From positions 186,001-250,000 of the forward strand of contig NZ_LR701459.1 in assembly GCF_902498825.1 (NCBI RefSeq): a stretch of DNA of 64,000 nt, in the 5' to 3' direction. The notes beneath the pieces are model-generated. The model worked only from the letters and a program-made list of their open reading frames with translations, was not told where the DNA came from and did not search any database. This document shows, piece by piece, positions 26,518 through 38,326 of the stretch (position 1 is its first letter; each line of letters begins with the position of its first letter). A program made the translations under genes and the position numbers. Origin of the DNA: Rhizobium sp. EC-SD404 (GTDB lineage Bacteria; Pseudomonadota; Alphaproteobacteria; Rhizobiales; Rhizobiaceae).

Positions 26518-28308
26518 TCAGCGGTGTTCGGCAGGCAGGCGGATCAGGAAGCGGGCGCCCTTGATCGGACCATCCTCGGTGTCACGCATGTTCTCGGCCG
26601 TCAGCGAACCGCCATGAACCTCGACGATTTGTCGGCTGATCGACAATCCAAGGCCGGAATTCTGGCCGAAATCCTCACCCGCCGGACGGTCGGTATAAAA
26701 ACGCTCGAAGATGCGATCGATGTCTTCGGCCTGGATGCCGGGCCCGTTGTCTTCCACCGTGATCCGATACCAGTCGCCCTTGCGGTCGATCGTCACAAGG
26801 ATTCTGCCATCCTGTTCCGGCACGAAGGACCTTGCGTTCTCGATGAGGTTTGTGACCACCTGTCCGAGCCGCAGATCGTGGCCGTGCACGATTGCAGCGT
26901 TGCGCTGGGACGGCTCTAGCTTGACGGCAAGGTCGATGCGGACCGGCTTGGCATTGGCATGGGCATGGCGGGCAAGCTCCACCAATTCGGTCAACAGCTT
27001 CACCATATCCACGCGCGACGCGTCCTGGCGCGCGAGTTCGGCATCCAGCCGCGAGGCGTCCGAAATGTCGCTGATCAGGCGATCCAACCGGCGCACGTCA
27101 TGCTGGATGATTTCAAGGAGACGTTCCTTGTTCTCCGGTGTACGGGCCAAAGGCAGGGTCTCGACGGCGCTGCGCAACGAGGTCAGTGGGTTCTTGAGCT
27201 CGTGGCTGACATCGGCGGCAAAGCGCTCGATTGCGTCCATGCGATCGTAAAGCGCGTTCGTCATGTCGCGAAGCGCGACGGACAGGTTGCCGATTTCATC
27301 CTGACGATCGGAAAAATCCGGGATTTCCTCGCGTGCCCGCGCCCCGCGCTTGACGCGCACCGCTGCGGCAGACAAGCGGCGCAGCGGATTGCCGATGGTG
27401 CTGGCGAGAAGCAGGGACAGGACGATTGAGACGGTAGCCGCGACGGCGAAAATGCGCACGATCGCCAGCCGCTCGGCATGGACGATCTTGTCAATATCGC
27501 CGGCCTGCGTGGAGAGCAGCAGAACGCCGAGCACCGCGCGGAACCGCTGCACCGGCACCGCGACGGAAACGATCAGCTCGCCCTGGTCGGTAACGCGCAC
27601 CACGGCGCCGCGCCCGCCGGTCAGGGCATTGACGACTTCGGGATAGATGGACCCGTCGCCGCCCGGCTCTTCGCGATAGGTCGGTAGGTTGCGCTGCTGC
27701 AACATGCGGTTCACGACATTGCCGACGCTGCCGAAAAGGCCTTCCTCCTCCGGCGCGACCGGTGGCAGATCGTAGCGCAGCACCTGGCCGCTCGAATAAA
27801 GGTAGCGGGAATCCAGGATGAGGTTCGCTTCGCCGTCATAGATGCGCGCCCGTGTGCGGGTCGGCGAAATCAACCGCCGCAGCACCGGAGCGACGCGTTC
27901 CGGATTGATCGGAAAATCGAGATTCTCATCCAGTGAATTGGGCGCAATGCTTTCGCCGGCCTGCAACTCGAGCAGCTTTTCCGGATCGATCGTGATCGAA
28001 TTGGTTTCGACGGTCGCCGAACCGGCGATCGCGCCAGCGATGATCTCGCCTTGCGTCAAAAGACTTTCAACGCGCGCGTCGATCAGGCCTTCGCGGAACT
28101 GATTGAGATAGAGGATGCCGAAGACGAGGACGAGCAGGCCGGCGAGATTCAGGAAGAGAATGCGCCGGGTAAGGCTTGAGAAGACGATGTTGCCGAATAG
28201 GCGCCGGATCAGCATGAAAGGCAGACTCAGCGGACGCGGAGCACCGCGGCGCGGCCTTGCGGACGCCCCGGACGGTCTGGAACCGCCTTGCTGCGTTTCA
28301 GCGACCAT
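26518..28308 (-). CDS. chvG: ChvG/ExoS-type sensor histidine kinase
   Basis: ChvG senses acid and envelope stress and phosphorylates ChvI; in rhizobia it governs exopolysaccharide, motility and host interaction. The 596-residue protein has a first membrane segment at about 50-68, a periplasmic domain with LILDSRYLYSSGQVLRYDLPP, a second segment (IVRIFAVAATVSIVLSLLLAS), a HAMP region, H-box DVSHELKNPLTSL with His369, and ATP boxes NLIENARSFVP and VEDNGPGI. It lies 47 bases after chvI and five before hprK. Confidence 0.95.
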   Translation of the reverse strand: MVAETQQGGSRPSGASARPRRGAPRPLSLPFMLIRRLFGNIVFSSLTRRILFLNLAGLLVLVFGILYLNQFREGLIDARVESLLTQGEIIAGAIAGSATVETNSITIDPEKLLELQAGESIAPNSLDENLDFPINPERVAPVLRRLISPTRTRARIYDGEANLILDSRYLYSSGQVLRYDLPPVAPEEEGLFGSVGNVVNRMLQQRNLPTYREEPGGDGSIYPEVVNALTGGRGAVVRVTDQGELIVSVAVPVQRFRAVLGVLLLSTQAGDIDKIVHAERLAIVRIFAVAATVSIVLSLLLASTIGNPLRRLSAAAVRVKRGARAREEIPDFSDRQDEIGNLSVALRDMTNALYDRMDAIERFAADVSHELKNPLTSLRSAVETLPLARTPENKERLLEIIQHDVRRLDRLISDISDASRLDAELARQDASRVDMVKLLTELVELARHAHANAKPVRIDLAVKLEPSQRNAAIVHGHDLRLGQVVTNLIENARSFVPEQDGRILVTIDRKGDWYRITVEDNGPGIQAEDIDRIFERFYTDRPAGEDFGQNSGLGLSISRQIVEVHGGSLTAENMRDTEDGPIKGARFLIRLPAEHR

Positions 28309-28355
28309 GGCCGGTCGTCTTGCCTTTCATCCTCGCCCTCCGAAACTCAACGATG

Positions 28356-29069
28356 TCAGGCGGGCGTTTCGCGGAAACGGTAGCCGACACCGTAAAGCGT
28401 TTCGATCATGTCGAAACCGTCATCGACCATTTTGAACTTCTTGCGCAAGCGCTTGATGTGGCTGTCGATGGTGCGATCATCCACGTAGACCTGCTCATCA
28501 TAGGCGGCATCCATCAACGCGTCGCGACTTTTCACAACGCCGGGGCGTTGGGCGAGCGATTGGAGGATGAGAAACTCAGTGACGGTCAGCGTGACGGGCT
28601 CGTTCTTCCACGTGCAGGTATGGCGTTCCTGATCCATGATCAGCGAGCCGCGCTCGAGCGTCTTCGAGGTGACCTGCCCAGGCTTTGCGGCGGCCGCGAG
28701 CTCGCGGTTGCTGGCTCGGCGCAGAACGGCGCGGACGCGCTCGACAAGAAGCCGCTGAGAAAAGGGCTTGGTGATGAAATCGTCGGCGCCCATCTTCAAG
28801 CCGAAAAGCTCGTCGATCTCCTCGTCCTTCGACGTCAGGAAGATGACGGGAATATCGGATTTCTGGCGCAGCCGTCGCAGCAACTCCATGCCGTCCATGC
28901 GCGGCATCTTGATATCGAAGATCGCGAGTTGGGGTGGCCGGGCCAACAAACCATCCAGCGCGGATGCCCCATCGGTATAGGTCTCGACGCGGTACCCTTC
29001 CGATTCGAGCGCGATCGATACGGAGGTCAGAATGTTCCGGTCATCATCGACAAGAGCGATGGTCTGCAT
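28356..29069 (-). CDS. chvI: ChvI-type response regulator
   Basis: An OmpR/PhoB-family regulator of 237 residues, beginning [21 protein letters not shown]. The phospho-acceptor is Asp52 in [11 protein letters not shown]. The C-terminal winged helix has [21 protein letters not shown] and [16 protein letters not shown]. The start ATG at 29069 has GGAG nine bases upstream; the ATG at 29090 lacks one. It forms a pair with chvG and is divergent from pckA, an arrangement conserved in rhizobia. Confidence 0.96.
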   Translation of the reverse strand: MQTIALVDDDRNILTSVSIALESEGYRVETYTDGASALDGLLARPPQLAIFDIKMPRMDGMELLRRLRQKSDIPVIFLTSKDEEIDELFGLKMGADDFITKPFSQRLLVERVRAVLRRASNRELAAAAKPGQVTSKTLERGSLIMDQERHTCTWKNEPVTLTVTEFLILQSLAQRPGVVKSRDALMDAAYDEQVYVDDRTIDSHIKRLRKKFKMVDDGFDMIETLYGVGYRFRETPA

Positions 29070-29450
29070 TGGCAAAGTCTCCGTTGACATCCGGCGCGTC
29101 CCTTAGGCTGATTTCAGGTTGCTCGAAGCCCCACCCGCCCCGCGGCACGCCGCGCGCCACACACGCGCAGACCAACCGCCTGCGCTACATGGGTATGAAG
29201 TAAGAACAAAGTGTGGCACGCCAGCACTGCCATGTCACCCGCACCTTTGCGCACTGCCAAGGCCGCATGGCGGAAGCTGGAGATCCAACACCGGCAATAC
29301 AACCGATTTAAACTGAAGGCGACATTTTTAAATCGATTAATACTCTGATATTATTGCGAAATTACTGATTCATCGTGTTGCGTTGTCCGAGCGTCGACAC
29401 TATTGTCCGGCTCCTTTCAATCCGCCCCGCAAGCCAGGAGCAGGTGACAT
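29070..29450. promoter_or_regulatory. divergent chvI-pckA control region
   Basis: A 381-base gap between two divergent genes. The chvI-proximal part is GC-rich; the pckA-proximal part (about 29290-29380) is strongly AT-rich. It holds a dyad CGATTTAAA (29304-29312) / TTTAAATCG (29327-29335), and a TATTAT at 29349-29354 that could be the -10 element for pckA (no convincing -35). Ribosome-binding AGGAG precedes pckA. No gene is seen in this gap. Confidence 0.6.
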
Positions 29451-31061
<1,611 letters not shown>

Positions 31062-31082
31062 GTCACGCCACCGATGCATCGG

Positions 31083-31123
31083 AAGGCCTGCGACCCCGGA
31101 ACGGTCGCGGGCCTTTGTTTTTC
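31083..31123 (+). terminator. intrinsic terminator after pckA
   Basis: A 13-bp stem AAGGCCTGCGACC/GGTCGCGGGCCTT (one G-U pair) with a short loop is followed by TTGTTTTTC. It ends the pckA transcript before arfB. Confidence 0.9.
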
Positions 31124-31168
31124 TGTTCGCCGACTTTTCTTTTTGCGAGTCCAAGCGCAAATGGGGAC

Positions 31169-31600
31169 ATGGCCAGCGACGACCTCATCATCACACGCGC
31201 GATCACCATCAAGGGATGGGAGCTGACGGAGCAGTTCATCACGTCTGCCGGCCCCGGCGGACAGAACGTCAACAAGGTCGCCACCGCGGTTCAATTGCGG
31301 TTCAATGCCGCAAACTCCCCCTCGCTCACGGACCGGGTCAAGGAAAACGCGCTGAAGCTCGCCGGGCGCCGCGCGACCAAGGATGGCGACATCGTGCTGG
31401 AAGCAAGCCGGTTCCGAACCCAGGAGCGGAACCGGGAGGATGCCCGCGACCGGTTGCGCGAACTCATCGCCAAGGCAGCCGAGCCGCCGCCACCGCCGCG
31501 CAAGAAGACCCGGCCGGGGCGCGGCGCCATCGAGCGACGCCTGAAGGCCAAGTCAGAGCGCGGATCGATCAAGAAGATGCGCGGCAAGGTAGATGACTGA
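31169..31600 (+). CDS. arfB: alternative ribosome-rescue factor B (peptidyl-tRNA hydrolase)
   Basis: ArfB (YaeJ) releases nascent chains from ribosomes stalled without a stop codon. The 143-residue protein has the release-factor motif SAGPGGQNVNKV with catalytic GGQ, a linker, and a basic C-terminal tail (KKTRPGRGAIERRLKAKSERG) that enters the mRNA channel. The ATG at 31169 (MASDDLII) is chosen because family homology starts there; an in-frame ATG at 31115 adds a non-conserved stretch. It overlaps alkB by eight bases. Confidence 0.93.
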   Translation: MASDDLIITRAITIKGWELTEQFITSAGPGGQNVNKVATAVQLRFNAANSPSLTDRVKENALKLAGRRATKDGDIVLEASRFRTQERNREDARDRLRELIAKAAEPPPPPRKKTRPGRGAIERRLKAKSERGSIKKMRGKVDD

Positions 31601-32249
31601 GGCATCGTCGGGGCGGGATCGCATTGCGGAAGGTTTCCGATACCTCCCAGCCCACCTCACGATGGACAATCAGCGCGCACTTTTGGAGGATATTCGGCTC
31701 GTCGTCGCGCAGGCACCACTCTACGTGCCACGCATGCCGCGCACCGGCAAGGCCCTCAGCGTGCGCATGACGAATTGCGGCGACCTTGGATGGGTGACGG
31801 ACCAGGCGGGTGGCTACCGCTACCAGCCGCTTCACCCCGCGACCGGGCGACCTTGGCCGGCGATGCCGGGATCACTTCTCGATCTGTGGCGCGATCTCGC
31901 CGGCGTCGATTTTCCACCGGAAGCCTGTCTCGTTAATTTCTACGACGCCGATGCCCGGATGGGACTGCACCAGGACAAGGACGAGCAAAATCTCGACGCA
32001 CCGGTCCTTTCCATTTCGCTCGGTGACGATTGCCGCTTCCGCATCGGCGGAACGGTGCGCGGCGGCTCCACCGCATCGCTTACGCTGAACAGCGGCGATG
32101 TCGTCGTCCTCGGCGGACCAGCCCGCCTCGCCTATCACGGCGTCGACCGCATCTACGCGGGCACGTCAACGCTCCTGAAAAACGGCGGGCGGATCAATCT
32201 GACGCTGCGGCGGGTGACGCCAATCCAGACCCCTGGAACCGAGAGTTAA
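31593..32249 (+). CDS. alkB: AlkB-type alpha-ketoglutarate/Fe(II) dioxygenase
   Basis: AlkB repairs N-alkylated bases (1-methyladenine, 3-methylcytosine) by oxidative demethylation. The 218-residue product has the iron ligands His and Asp in MGLHQDKDEQN, the distal His in LAYHGVDRI, and the ketoglutarate-binding arginines in INLTLRRV. It is translationally coupled to arfB by overlap. No ada gene lies nearby. Confidence 0.94.
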   Translation: MTEASSGRDRIAEGFRYLPAHLTMDNQRALLEDIRLVVAQAPLYVPRMPRTGKALSVRMTNCGDLGWVTDQAGGYRYQPLHPATGRPWPAMPGSLLDLWRDLAGVDFPPEACLVNFYDADARMGLHQDKDEQNLDAPVLSISLGDDCRFRIGGTVRGGSTASLTLNSGDVVVLGGPARLAYHGVDRIYAGTSTLLKNGGRINLTLRRVTPIQTPGTES

Positions 32250-32293
32250 CGCTTGCGCCTTAATCTCGCGGCGAGACCCAGCGCGAGCCTTCC

Positions 32294-33370
32294 ATGTCGA
32301 CGATCGAGAGCATACCGACCAAGACGTCTTTGCGGATGCCGGCACGGTTTCTGATAGGCGAGAATGCTCCCGTCCTGCTGATCATCGCCCTGCATGGGGC
32401 AGCGGTTCTTGTCGTGCGGGGCTGGATCGGGTTCGAAGGGCTTGCTCACCCGCTCTACTTCAAACAGTGGATCCCTCTCTACCTCGTCATGTGCCCGATC
32501 CTCATGATCGCCGGCATCTTGTTCACGATCATCCACCGCACCAATGACTGGCGCGAACGACGACTTCTGCTGCAGGAGGCGACGTCGGCCGATCGTCTCG
32601 CAACGTTCACGTCCGGCCTCGTGCTGCTGATGGCGCTCATGCTCTTCATGGGCAGCTTCACGACGTTCAAGACGATGATGCCGACCCTTCGCGGCGGCTT
32701 TCTCCACGATCGCGCGCAGGCCGACTGGGATGCCTGGCTGCACTTCGGACATGAGCCTTGGACGCTCCTGCAGGGATGGCTCGCGAGCGACTGGGGCCGT
32801 CAGACAATCGAATTCAACTACAACGTCGTCTGGTTTCTGGTTTGCTTTCTGCCGTTGTTCTGGATTGCCGTGTCGCCACGTGCTTCGGCCTTCCGCGCCC
32901 GCTACTTCGCCTGTTTCACGCTAAGCTGGATCGTGATCGGCAACCTCCTGGCGCTCGCGTGGATTTCGGCAGGGCCTGCCTTCTACCATCACGTGACCGG
33001 CGACACCGAGCGCTTTGCCGGTCTCATGACGTTCATTGCCGGAGGCGAGGGTTCCGCTCATTCGGCCGCGCGGTTCCAGGAATATCTCTGGTCGACTTAT
33101 ACCCGAGGCGAGATGGCGTTTGGGACAGGCATTTCCGCCTTTCCGAGCATGCATGTCGGGCTCGCCGCGTTAAATGCGTTCTTCCTCTTCGACTACAGTC
33201 GCAGACTTGGTGCGATTGCCTTCGCCTATCTCGGGCTCGTGCTGGCGAGTTCAGTCTATCTCGGATGGCACTACGCGATCGACGGCTATGTTTCGATCGT
33301 CGTCGTTCTCGCGCTGCACATCGCACTTAAAGCGATCGAAGGGCGGCCAGGTAGGATCAAAGTTTCCTGA
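32294..33370 (+). CDS. PAP2-superfamily integral membrane protein
   Basis: A 358-residue protein with about six hydrophobic segments. The phosphatase/transferase signature is in the C-terminal half: [18 protein letters not shown] and [16 protein letters not shown], which hold the two PAP2 histidines. The layout resembles the Aur1/inositolphosphotransferase-like branch, so it could be a lipid phosphatase or a head-group transferase. The substrate cannot be told. Its 3' end overlaps that of the convergent coaA by 14 bases. Confidence 0.8.
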   Translation: MSTIESIPTKTSLRMPARFLIGENAPVLLIIALHGAAVLVVRGWIGFEGLAHPLYFKQWIPLYLVMCPILMIAGILFTIIHRTNDWRERRLLLQEATSADRLATFTSGLVLLMALMLFMGSFTTFKTMMPTLRGGFLHDRAQADWDAWLHFGHEPWTLLQGWLASDWGRQTIEFNYNVVWFLVCFLPLFWIAVSPRASAFRARYFACFTLSWIVIGNLLALAWISAGPAFYHHVTGDTERFAGLMTFIAGGEGSAHSAARFQEYLWSTYTRGEMAFGTGISAFPSMHVGLAALNAFFLFDYSRRLGAIAFAYLGLVLASSVYLGWHYAIDGYVSIVVVLALHIALKAIEGRPGRIKVS

Positions 33371-34349
33371 GCGCCACCTGTTCGATCAAGTGGTTCTCGC
33401 CCTTCTTGAGGATCAGGTCGGCGCGGGGGCGGGTGGGCAGGATGTTTTCGCGCAGGTTCTTCAGATTGATGTTCTGCCAGAGGCCTTCCGCGACGGCGCG
33501 TGCCGCGTCTTCGGAGATCGTGACGTAGCGGTTGAAGAAGGAATCGGGGTTTTTGAACGCCGTTTCCCGCAGGCGCATGAAGCGTTCCACATACCATTTG
33601 TGGATCAGGTCTTCGGACGCATCGATATAGATCGAGAAATCGAAGAAGTCGGAGACGAAGGGAACGATCTTTCCGTCTTCCGGCAATGTGCGCACCTGGA
33701 GCACATTGATGCCCTCGAAGATCAGGATGTCCGGGCGGTCGACCGTCTGGAACTCGCCGGGCAGAACGTCATAGGTCAGGTGCGAATACAACGGTGCCTG
33801 AACGTTGGGTTGCCCGGCCTTGATGGCCGACAGGAAGCGCAGCACCTGGCCGATGTCGTAGCTTTCTGGAAAGCCTTTGCGATCCATCATGCTGTCGCGC
33901 CGAAGCGCCGCGTTGGGATAAAGGAAGCCATCGGTCGTCACCAGGTCGACCTTGGGGCTCGACGGCCAGCGCTTCAAAAGCTCCTGCAGCACGCGGGCCG
34001 TGGTCGACTTGCCGACCGCGACCGAGCCGGCGATGCCGATGACGAAGGGCGTCTTGGTCGTGTTGTGCGCGTTGAGAAAGTGCGTGCGCTGCTTGAACAG
34101 CAACTGCGTCGCCTCGACATGCGCAGAAAGCAGCCGCGACACGGCCAGATAGATGCGGCTGACTTCGTCGACGTCGATCGGATCGTTGAGGGACCGAAGC
34201 CGGCCGATCTCGTCGGCTGTCAACGTCAGCGGCGTGTCGGCCCTGAAACGCGACCATTCCTCGGCGGAGAAGATGCGATAGGGCGAATAGGTGCCCGGCC
34301 TGAAATGATCGAGGCCGATATCCTCGCCAAACCCCGTATCGCGCTTCAT
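33357..34349 (-). CDS. coaA: pantothenate kinase (type I)
   Basis: CoaA phosphorylates pantothenate in the first and regulated step of CoA synthesis. The 330-residue protein has the P-loop [20 protein letters not shown] (about 102-121), [12 protein letters not shown], and [11 protein letters not shown], all type-I marks. The start overlaps the hisE stop by four bases (ATGA), placing it as the last gene of the his unit. Confidence 0.97.
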   Translation of the reverse strand: MKRDTGFGEDIGLDHFRPGTYSPYRIFSAEEWSRFRADTPLTLTADEIGRLRSLNDPIDVDEVSRIYLAVSRLLSAHVEATQLLFKQRTHFLNAHNTTKTPFVIGIAGSVAVGKSTTARVLQELLKRWPSSPKVDLVTTDGFLYPNAALRRDSMMDRKGFPESYDIGQVLRFLSAIKAGQPNVQAPLYSHLTYDVLPGEFQTVDRPDILIFEGINVLQVRTLPEDGKIVPFVSDFFDFSIYIDASEDLIHKWYVERFMRLRETAFKNPDSFFNRYVTISEDAARAVAEGLWQNINLKNLRENILPTRPRADLILKKGENHLIEQVALRKL

Positions 34350-34681
34350 CGCGGCGCGGCGCTCCCGTCGCGATCGGCCTTCTCCTGAAGGCCGGATTTT
34401 CCGGTGCGGCGCTCGAGTTCCGCCATGATCTCGGCGAGCGGAATATCGGCGATCTTCAGGACGACGAGCAGATGGTAGAGCAGATCCGCGCTTTCCCCGA
34501 CCAGTTCCGCCCGATCCTGGCCGACGGCCGCGATCACGGTTTCAACCGCCTCCTCGCCGAGTTTCTGCGCCGCCTTTTCGCGGCCCTTTAACACCAATCG
34601 CGCAGTCCAGGATTCGTCAGGCGAGGCTGCAGCCCGCTCTGCAACGATCGCTTCCAATCGGGAAAGATCGAAACCATTCAT
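34346..34681 (-). CDS. hisE: phosphoribosyl-ATP pyrophosphatase
   Basis: HisE hydrolyses phosphoribosyl-ATP to phosphoribosyl-AMP, the second step of histidine synthesis. The 111-residue protein has [13 protein letters not shown] and [13 protein letters not shown], the MazG-like metal-binding Glu/Asp motifs. It is separated from hisF by 129 bases that contain a repeat element, unlike the tightly packed genes upstream. hisI and hisG are not in the window. Confidence 0.96.
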   Translation of the reverse strand: MNGFDLSRLEAIVAERAAASPDESWTARLVLKGREKAAQKLGEEAVETVIAAVGQDRAELVGESADLLYHLLVVLKIADIPLAEIMAELERRTGKSGLQEKADRDGSAAPR

Positions 34682-34708
34682 ACGTCACCGTCCCTGCCCT
34701 AAAGGAGC

Positions 34709-34813
34709 CTAGAGTAATTTCGCTTTTCTTCGAAACGCTCAATCACTCTCAGTTTTTCGTTTGTCGCGTTTCCGAACGGTGAACCGGCATCCATTTCACC
34801 TGGAAACGCTCTA
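34709..34813 (-). repeat. intergenic repeat, copy C
   Basis: A full unit from CTAGAG (34709) to GCTCTA (34808-34813), with TTTCGCTTTTCTTCGAAACG in the left half and GTCGCGTTTCCGAACGG and CACCTGGAAACG in the right half. It lies inside the his cluster between hisF and hisE. Its right end supplies the TAG stop codon of hisF (minus strand). Confidence 0.88.
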
Positions 34814-35587
34814 ATCGAGCCGCACCGCGATACCGGCGGCAGCCATGTGGCGCTTGGCTTCGTCGATGGTAAATGTACCGAAGTGAAAGATCGAGGCGGC
34901 GAGCACCGCCGTTGCATGGCCATCGCGGATCCCTTCGACCAGATGGTCGAGCGTTCCCACCCCGCCAGACGCAATGACGGGCGCGCGCACGGCGTCGGCA
35001 ATGCTTCGGGTCAACGCGATATCGAAGCCGCTCTTGGTGCCATCCCGGTCCATCGAGGTCAGGAGCAGTTCACCAGCGCCGCGATCCACCATGTCGATGG
35101 CAAACTCGATCGCGTCAATGCCGGTTTCCTTGCGCCCGCCATGGGTGAAGATCTCCCAGCGCGCATCCTCGCCAGGACCCGAAACCCTCTTGGCGTCGAT
35201 TGCGACGACGATGCACTGATTGCCGAACTTGTCGGCCGCTTCATTGACGAAGGCGCGGTTGTTCACTGCGGCCGTGTTGATCGAGACCTTGTCGGCGCCA
35301 GCCAGCAGCAATTTGCGGATATCGGCGACCGTGCGGACCCCGCCACCGACCGTCAGCGGCATGAAACACTGTTCAGCCGTGCGGGCGACGACGTCGAAGA
35401 TCGTCTCGCGGTTGTCGGACGAAGCGGTGATATCGAGGAAGCAAAGTTCGTCGGCACCCGCGGCATCATAAGCCTTCGCCGCCTCGACCGGATCACCCGC
35501 ATCGATCAGATCGACGAAATTGATGCCTTTGACGACACGGCCGTCCTTCACATCCAGGCAAGGAATGACGCGAGACTTGAGGCTCAT
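34811..35587 (-). CDS. hisF: imidazole glycerol phosphate synthase, cyclase subunit
   Basis: HisF joins with HisH to convert PRFAR and ammonia to imidazole glycerol phosphate and AICAR. The 258-residue barrel has [12 protein letters not shown] with the catalytic Asp, LTVGGGVRT, the C-terminal phosphate loop [12 protein letters not shown], and a second catalytic Asp in [10 protein letters not shown]. The start overlaps the hisA stop by four bases. The stop codon TAG lies in the terminal bases of repeat copy C. Confidence 0.98.
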   Translation of the reverse strand: MSLKSRVIPCLDVKDGRVVKGINFVDLIDAGDPVEAAKAYDAAGADELCFLDITASSDNRETIFDVVARTAEQCFMPLTVGGGVRTVADIRKLLLAGADKVSINTAAVNNRAFVNEAADKFGNQCIVVAIDAKRVSGPGEDARWEIFTHGGRKETGIDAIEFAIDMVDRGAGELLLTSMDRDGTKSGFDIALTRSIADAVRAPVIASGGVGTLDHLVEGIRDGHATAVLAASIFHFGTFTIDEAKRHMAAAGIAVRLD

Positions 35588-36327
35588 TTGCCGGATTCCT
35601 TAGCCGACTTGAGAACATCGAGGGCTTCGGCCGGATCGAGGCGGCCATCGTAGAGCGCCCGTCCAGTGATCGCGCCTTCGAGCCTAACCGCATCCGGCAT
35701 CGTCATGCGCACGACATCGGCGATGGAGGCGAGGCCGCCGGATGCGATGACGGGAATGGAGACCGCATCGGCCAATTCCAGCGTGCTGTCCCAGTTGATG
35801 CCCGTGAGGATGCCGTCCCGGTCGATGTCGGTGTAGATGATCGCCGCAACGCCGGCGCCTTCGAACTTGCGGGCGAGCTCGATCACGCCGAGCTCCGAGG
35901 CTTCCGCCCAGCCTTCAACGGCAACCTTGCCGCCCTTGGCATCGATTCCGACGGCGATCTTGCCGGGGAATCGCTTGCAGGCTTCGATGACCAGCGCGGG
36001 ATCACGCACGGCAACGGTGCCCAGGATGACGCGGGCGAGCCCCTTGTCCAGCCAGGCGTCAATCTGCTCGATCGTGCGAATGCCGCCGCCGAGCTGCACC
36101 GGATTGTCGGTCGCCTCGAGAATGGCTTCCACTGCCGCGCCATTGACGCTCGATCCGGCGAAAGCGCCGTCGAGGTCGACCACATGCAGCCACTCGAAGC
36201 CCTGATCCTGGAATGCCCGGGCCTGTGCGGCCGGGTCGGTGTTGTAGACGGTCGCCTGCGCCATATCGCCAAGCTTCAAACGCACGCACTGACCCTCTTT
36301 CAGGTCGATGGCTGGAAAAAGGATCAT
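35584..36327 (-). CDS. hisA: ProFAR isomerase
   Basis: HisA isomerises ProFAR to PRFAR. The 247-residue protein begins [18 protein letters not shown] with the catalytic Asp, has [22 protein letters not shown] and [13 protein letters not shown]. The ATG at 36327 overlaps the hisH stop as ATGA; the ATG at 36336 would be three codons longer and is less likely. Confidence 0.98.
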   Translation of the reverse strand: MILFPAIDLKEGQCVRLKLGDMAQATVYNTDPAAQARAFQDQGFEWLHVVDLDGAFAGSSVNGAAVEAILEATDNPVQLGGGIRTIEQIDAWLDKGLARVILGTVAVRDPALVIEACKRFPGKIAVGIDAKGGKVAVEGWAEASELGVIELARKFEGAGVAAIIYTDIDRDGILTGINWDSTLELADAVSIPVIASGGLASIADVVRMTMPDAVRLEGAITGRALYDGRLDPAEALDVLKSAKESGK

Positions 36328-36974
36328 GGGGCCCAACGCAGAAAATTGGCGATGAGAGCGAGACCGAGGGTCTGGCTCTTCTCGGGGTGGAACTGGGTTC
36401 CGGCACGGTTGTCGCGCGCGACGATCGCGGTCATCGCGCCACCGTAGTCGGTGGTTGCGACGACATCTTCCGGACGGCTGGCGGCAAGGTGATAGGAATG
36501 CACGAAATAGGCGTGCAGCCCGTCGCGCCCGGTCGGGATGCCGTTCAAAAGCGGGTGATCGCCGCGCTGGTCGATGGTGTTCCAGCCGATCTGCGGAATT
36601 TTCAGTGCCGGATCGCCTGGACTCATCTCGACGACGTCACCGGCGATCCAGTCGAGACCATGGGTTACGGTCTTTTCGAGCCCGCGCGTCGACATGAGCT
36701 GCATGCCGACGCAGATGCCGAGGAATGGCCGTCCGCTGGTAACGACGACTTCGTCCAGTGCCTCGCGCATGCCGTCGACAGCGGCGAGACCGGCGGCGCA
36801 ATCAGCATAAGCGCCGACACCTGGCAGCACCACGCGGTCTGAGCGCCGGACCATTTCAGGATCGGCCGTCAGATGGATTTCAGCGGCAAGTCCGGCCTCA
36901 CGGGCTGCACGCTCGAAAGCCTTCGTGGCCGAACGGAGATTGCCGGAGCCATAATCGATGATCGCGACCTGCAT
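36324..36974 (-). CDS. hisH: imidazole glycerol phosphate synthase, glutamine amidotransferase subunit
   Basis: HisH supplies ammonia from glutamine to HisF. The 216-residue class-I amidotransferase has the nucleophile loop [11 protein letters not shown], and the His-Glu pair in [13 protein letters not shown]. It starts [15 protein letters not shown] at 36974, two bases after the DUF2628 stop; an ATG seven codons upstream is not needed. Confidence 0.98.
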   Translation of the reverse strand: MQVAIIDYGSGNLRSATKAFERAAREAGLAAEIHLTADPEMVRRSDRVVLPGVGAYADCAAGLAAVDGMREALDEVVVTSGRPFLGICVGMQLMSTRGLEKTVTHGLDWIAGDVVEMSPGDPALKIPQIGWNTIDQRGDHPLLNGIPTGRDGLHAYFVHSYHLAASRPEDVVATTDYGGAMTAIVARDNRAGTQFHPEKSQTLGLALIANFLRWAP

Positions 36975-36976
36975 GG

Positions 36977-37474
36977 TCAGCGCACTCCATTCCATTCAAA
37001 CATGCCGAAGCTTTCCGCGGGCCTTTGAAAGCCAGTTTTCGCGCCGTCGGACCGCATCTCATTCACATCACGCACATCCGGTTCAACGGTGCCGTCGACG
37101 GAACCGGTCGCAGCGTGCCTGGTGAAGAACACTTCCTCGGCCTCGTCGAGTGAGAACGCGTCGACCAGCGCTTCCATCCTCCAGCCGCGTGCTTCCAGCT
37201 TTGCTGTCCGCAGGCGGTTACCCTCGAGACCAGCGTAGAGCGATGTCGCGACCGAAAACGCAAAACCGGTTGCGAAGGTATCGCCCGTCGCCATCAGCCA
37301 GTTGGTGACGGCGGCGACGAGAAAAAAGGCCCCTGTCCAAAGCCACATGCGGTGCCAGAGGAACCAGAAGACCGGGAAGATGAAGGCGAGCGGCGCAAAG
37401 CCATCGCGAATGAAGCGCGTCTCGATCCCGTCCGGGTCGCCGCCTGGCGGCGTCATCACCACGAAGGTTTTCAT
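36977..37474 (-). CDS. DUF2628 membrane protein
   Basis: A 165-residue protein with two close hydrophobic segments ([20 protein letters not shown] and the following [14 protein letters not shown]) in the pattern of DUF2628. Its function is unknown. The position between hisB and hisH recurs in many rhizobia, so co-expression with histidine genes is likely even though no enzymatic link is visible. The start is ATG 37474 ([12 protein letters not shown]). Confidence 0.85.
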   Translation of the reverse strand: MKTFVVMTPPGGDPDGIETRFIRDGFAPLAFIFPVFWFLWHRMWLWTGAFFLVAAVTNWLMATGDTFATGFAFSVATSLYAGLEGNRLRTAKLEARGWRMEALVDAFSLDEAEEVFFTRHAATGSVDGTVEPDVRDVNEMRSDGAKTGFQRPAESFGMFEWNGVR

Positions 37475-37508
37475 TCGGTCATCTCTCTTCGTCCGAGCGG
37501 TCGTCCGC

Positions 37509-38129
37509 TCAGACGAGAATGCCCTTGGTGGACGGAATGCGATCGGCAGCGCGCGGGTCGATCTCCATCGCGGACCGCAGCACGCGCGCAACCGCCTTGA
37601 AGCAAGTCTCCGCGATATGGTGGCTGTTGGCACCCGCAAGATTGGTGACGTGCAGCGTGATGCCTGCATGCTGGCTAAACGCCTGAAAGAACTCGCGCAC
37701 CAGCTCGGTGTCGAAGCTGCCGATCTTTTCGGTCGGGAACGTGACGTTCCAGACGAGAAACGGGCGGCCGGAGACATCGATCGCAGCGCGGGTGAGAGCT
37801 TCGTCCATGGCGAGATCGAGCGAGGCGTAGCGGGTGATGCCCTTGCGGTCGCCGAGCGCCTTGGAAAAAGCCTGGCCGAGCGTGATGCCGGTATCCTCGA
37901 CGGTGTGGTGATCGTCGATGTGCAGATCGCCCTTAGCACGCACCTCGATATCGCTCATCGAATGGCGCGCAAGCTGGTCCAGCATATGGTCGAAGAATCC
38001 GACGCCGGTCTCCATCGAGGCCCGTCCGGTGCCGTCGATGGCGACACTCACCGAGATGTCGGTTTCGTTTGTCTTGCGCGAGATGCTGGCGCTGCGCCGC
38101 TCGTTCTCGCCCCTGTCCTTCGATGCCAT
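37509..38129 (-). CDS. hisB: imidazoleglycerol-phosphate dehydratase
   Basis: HisB dehydrates imidazole glycerol phosphate to imidazole acetol phosphate using two Mn ions. The 206-residue monofunctional form has [13 protein letters not shown], the metal motif [10 protein letters not shown] and the second [14 protein letters not shown]. The ATG at 38129 has GGAG seven bases upstream. It is the first gene of the minus-strand his run and is divergent from hslV. Confidence 0.97.
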   Translation of the reverse strand: MASKDRGENERRSASISRKTNETDISVSVAIDGTGRASMETGVGFFDHMLDQLARHSMSDIEVRAKGDLHIDDHHTVEDTGITLGQAFSKALGDRKGITRYASLDLAMDEALTRAAIDVSGRPFLVWNVTFPTEKIGSFDTELVREFFQAFSQHAGITLHVTNLAGANSHHIAETCFKAVARVLRSAMEIDPRAADRIPSTKGILV

Positions 38130-38326
38130 GCTCAAGCTCCGCCGGGAATATCGGCGCTGCATATCAGGCCACTTGTAAAGAATCCAGAACAGCCGGGCTT
38201 CCCGGCCGCCAATTGCAAAGGCTTTGGCGCTTCTTACATAAGCTCTCGAATTCCATTGGCGGCTTACGGCCGATGATCTCCGGACCAGTCGAGCCTATTC
38301 TCCCGACGTTCAAGGACTGAATTTTC

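Noticed and set aside
38130..38326. Heat-shock (RpoH) promoter in front of hslV
   Set aside because: A CTTGTAAAG occurs, but no matching -10 (CCCCATnT-like) element at the right spacing was found.
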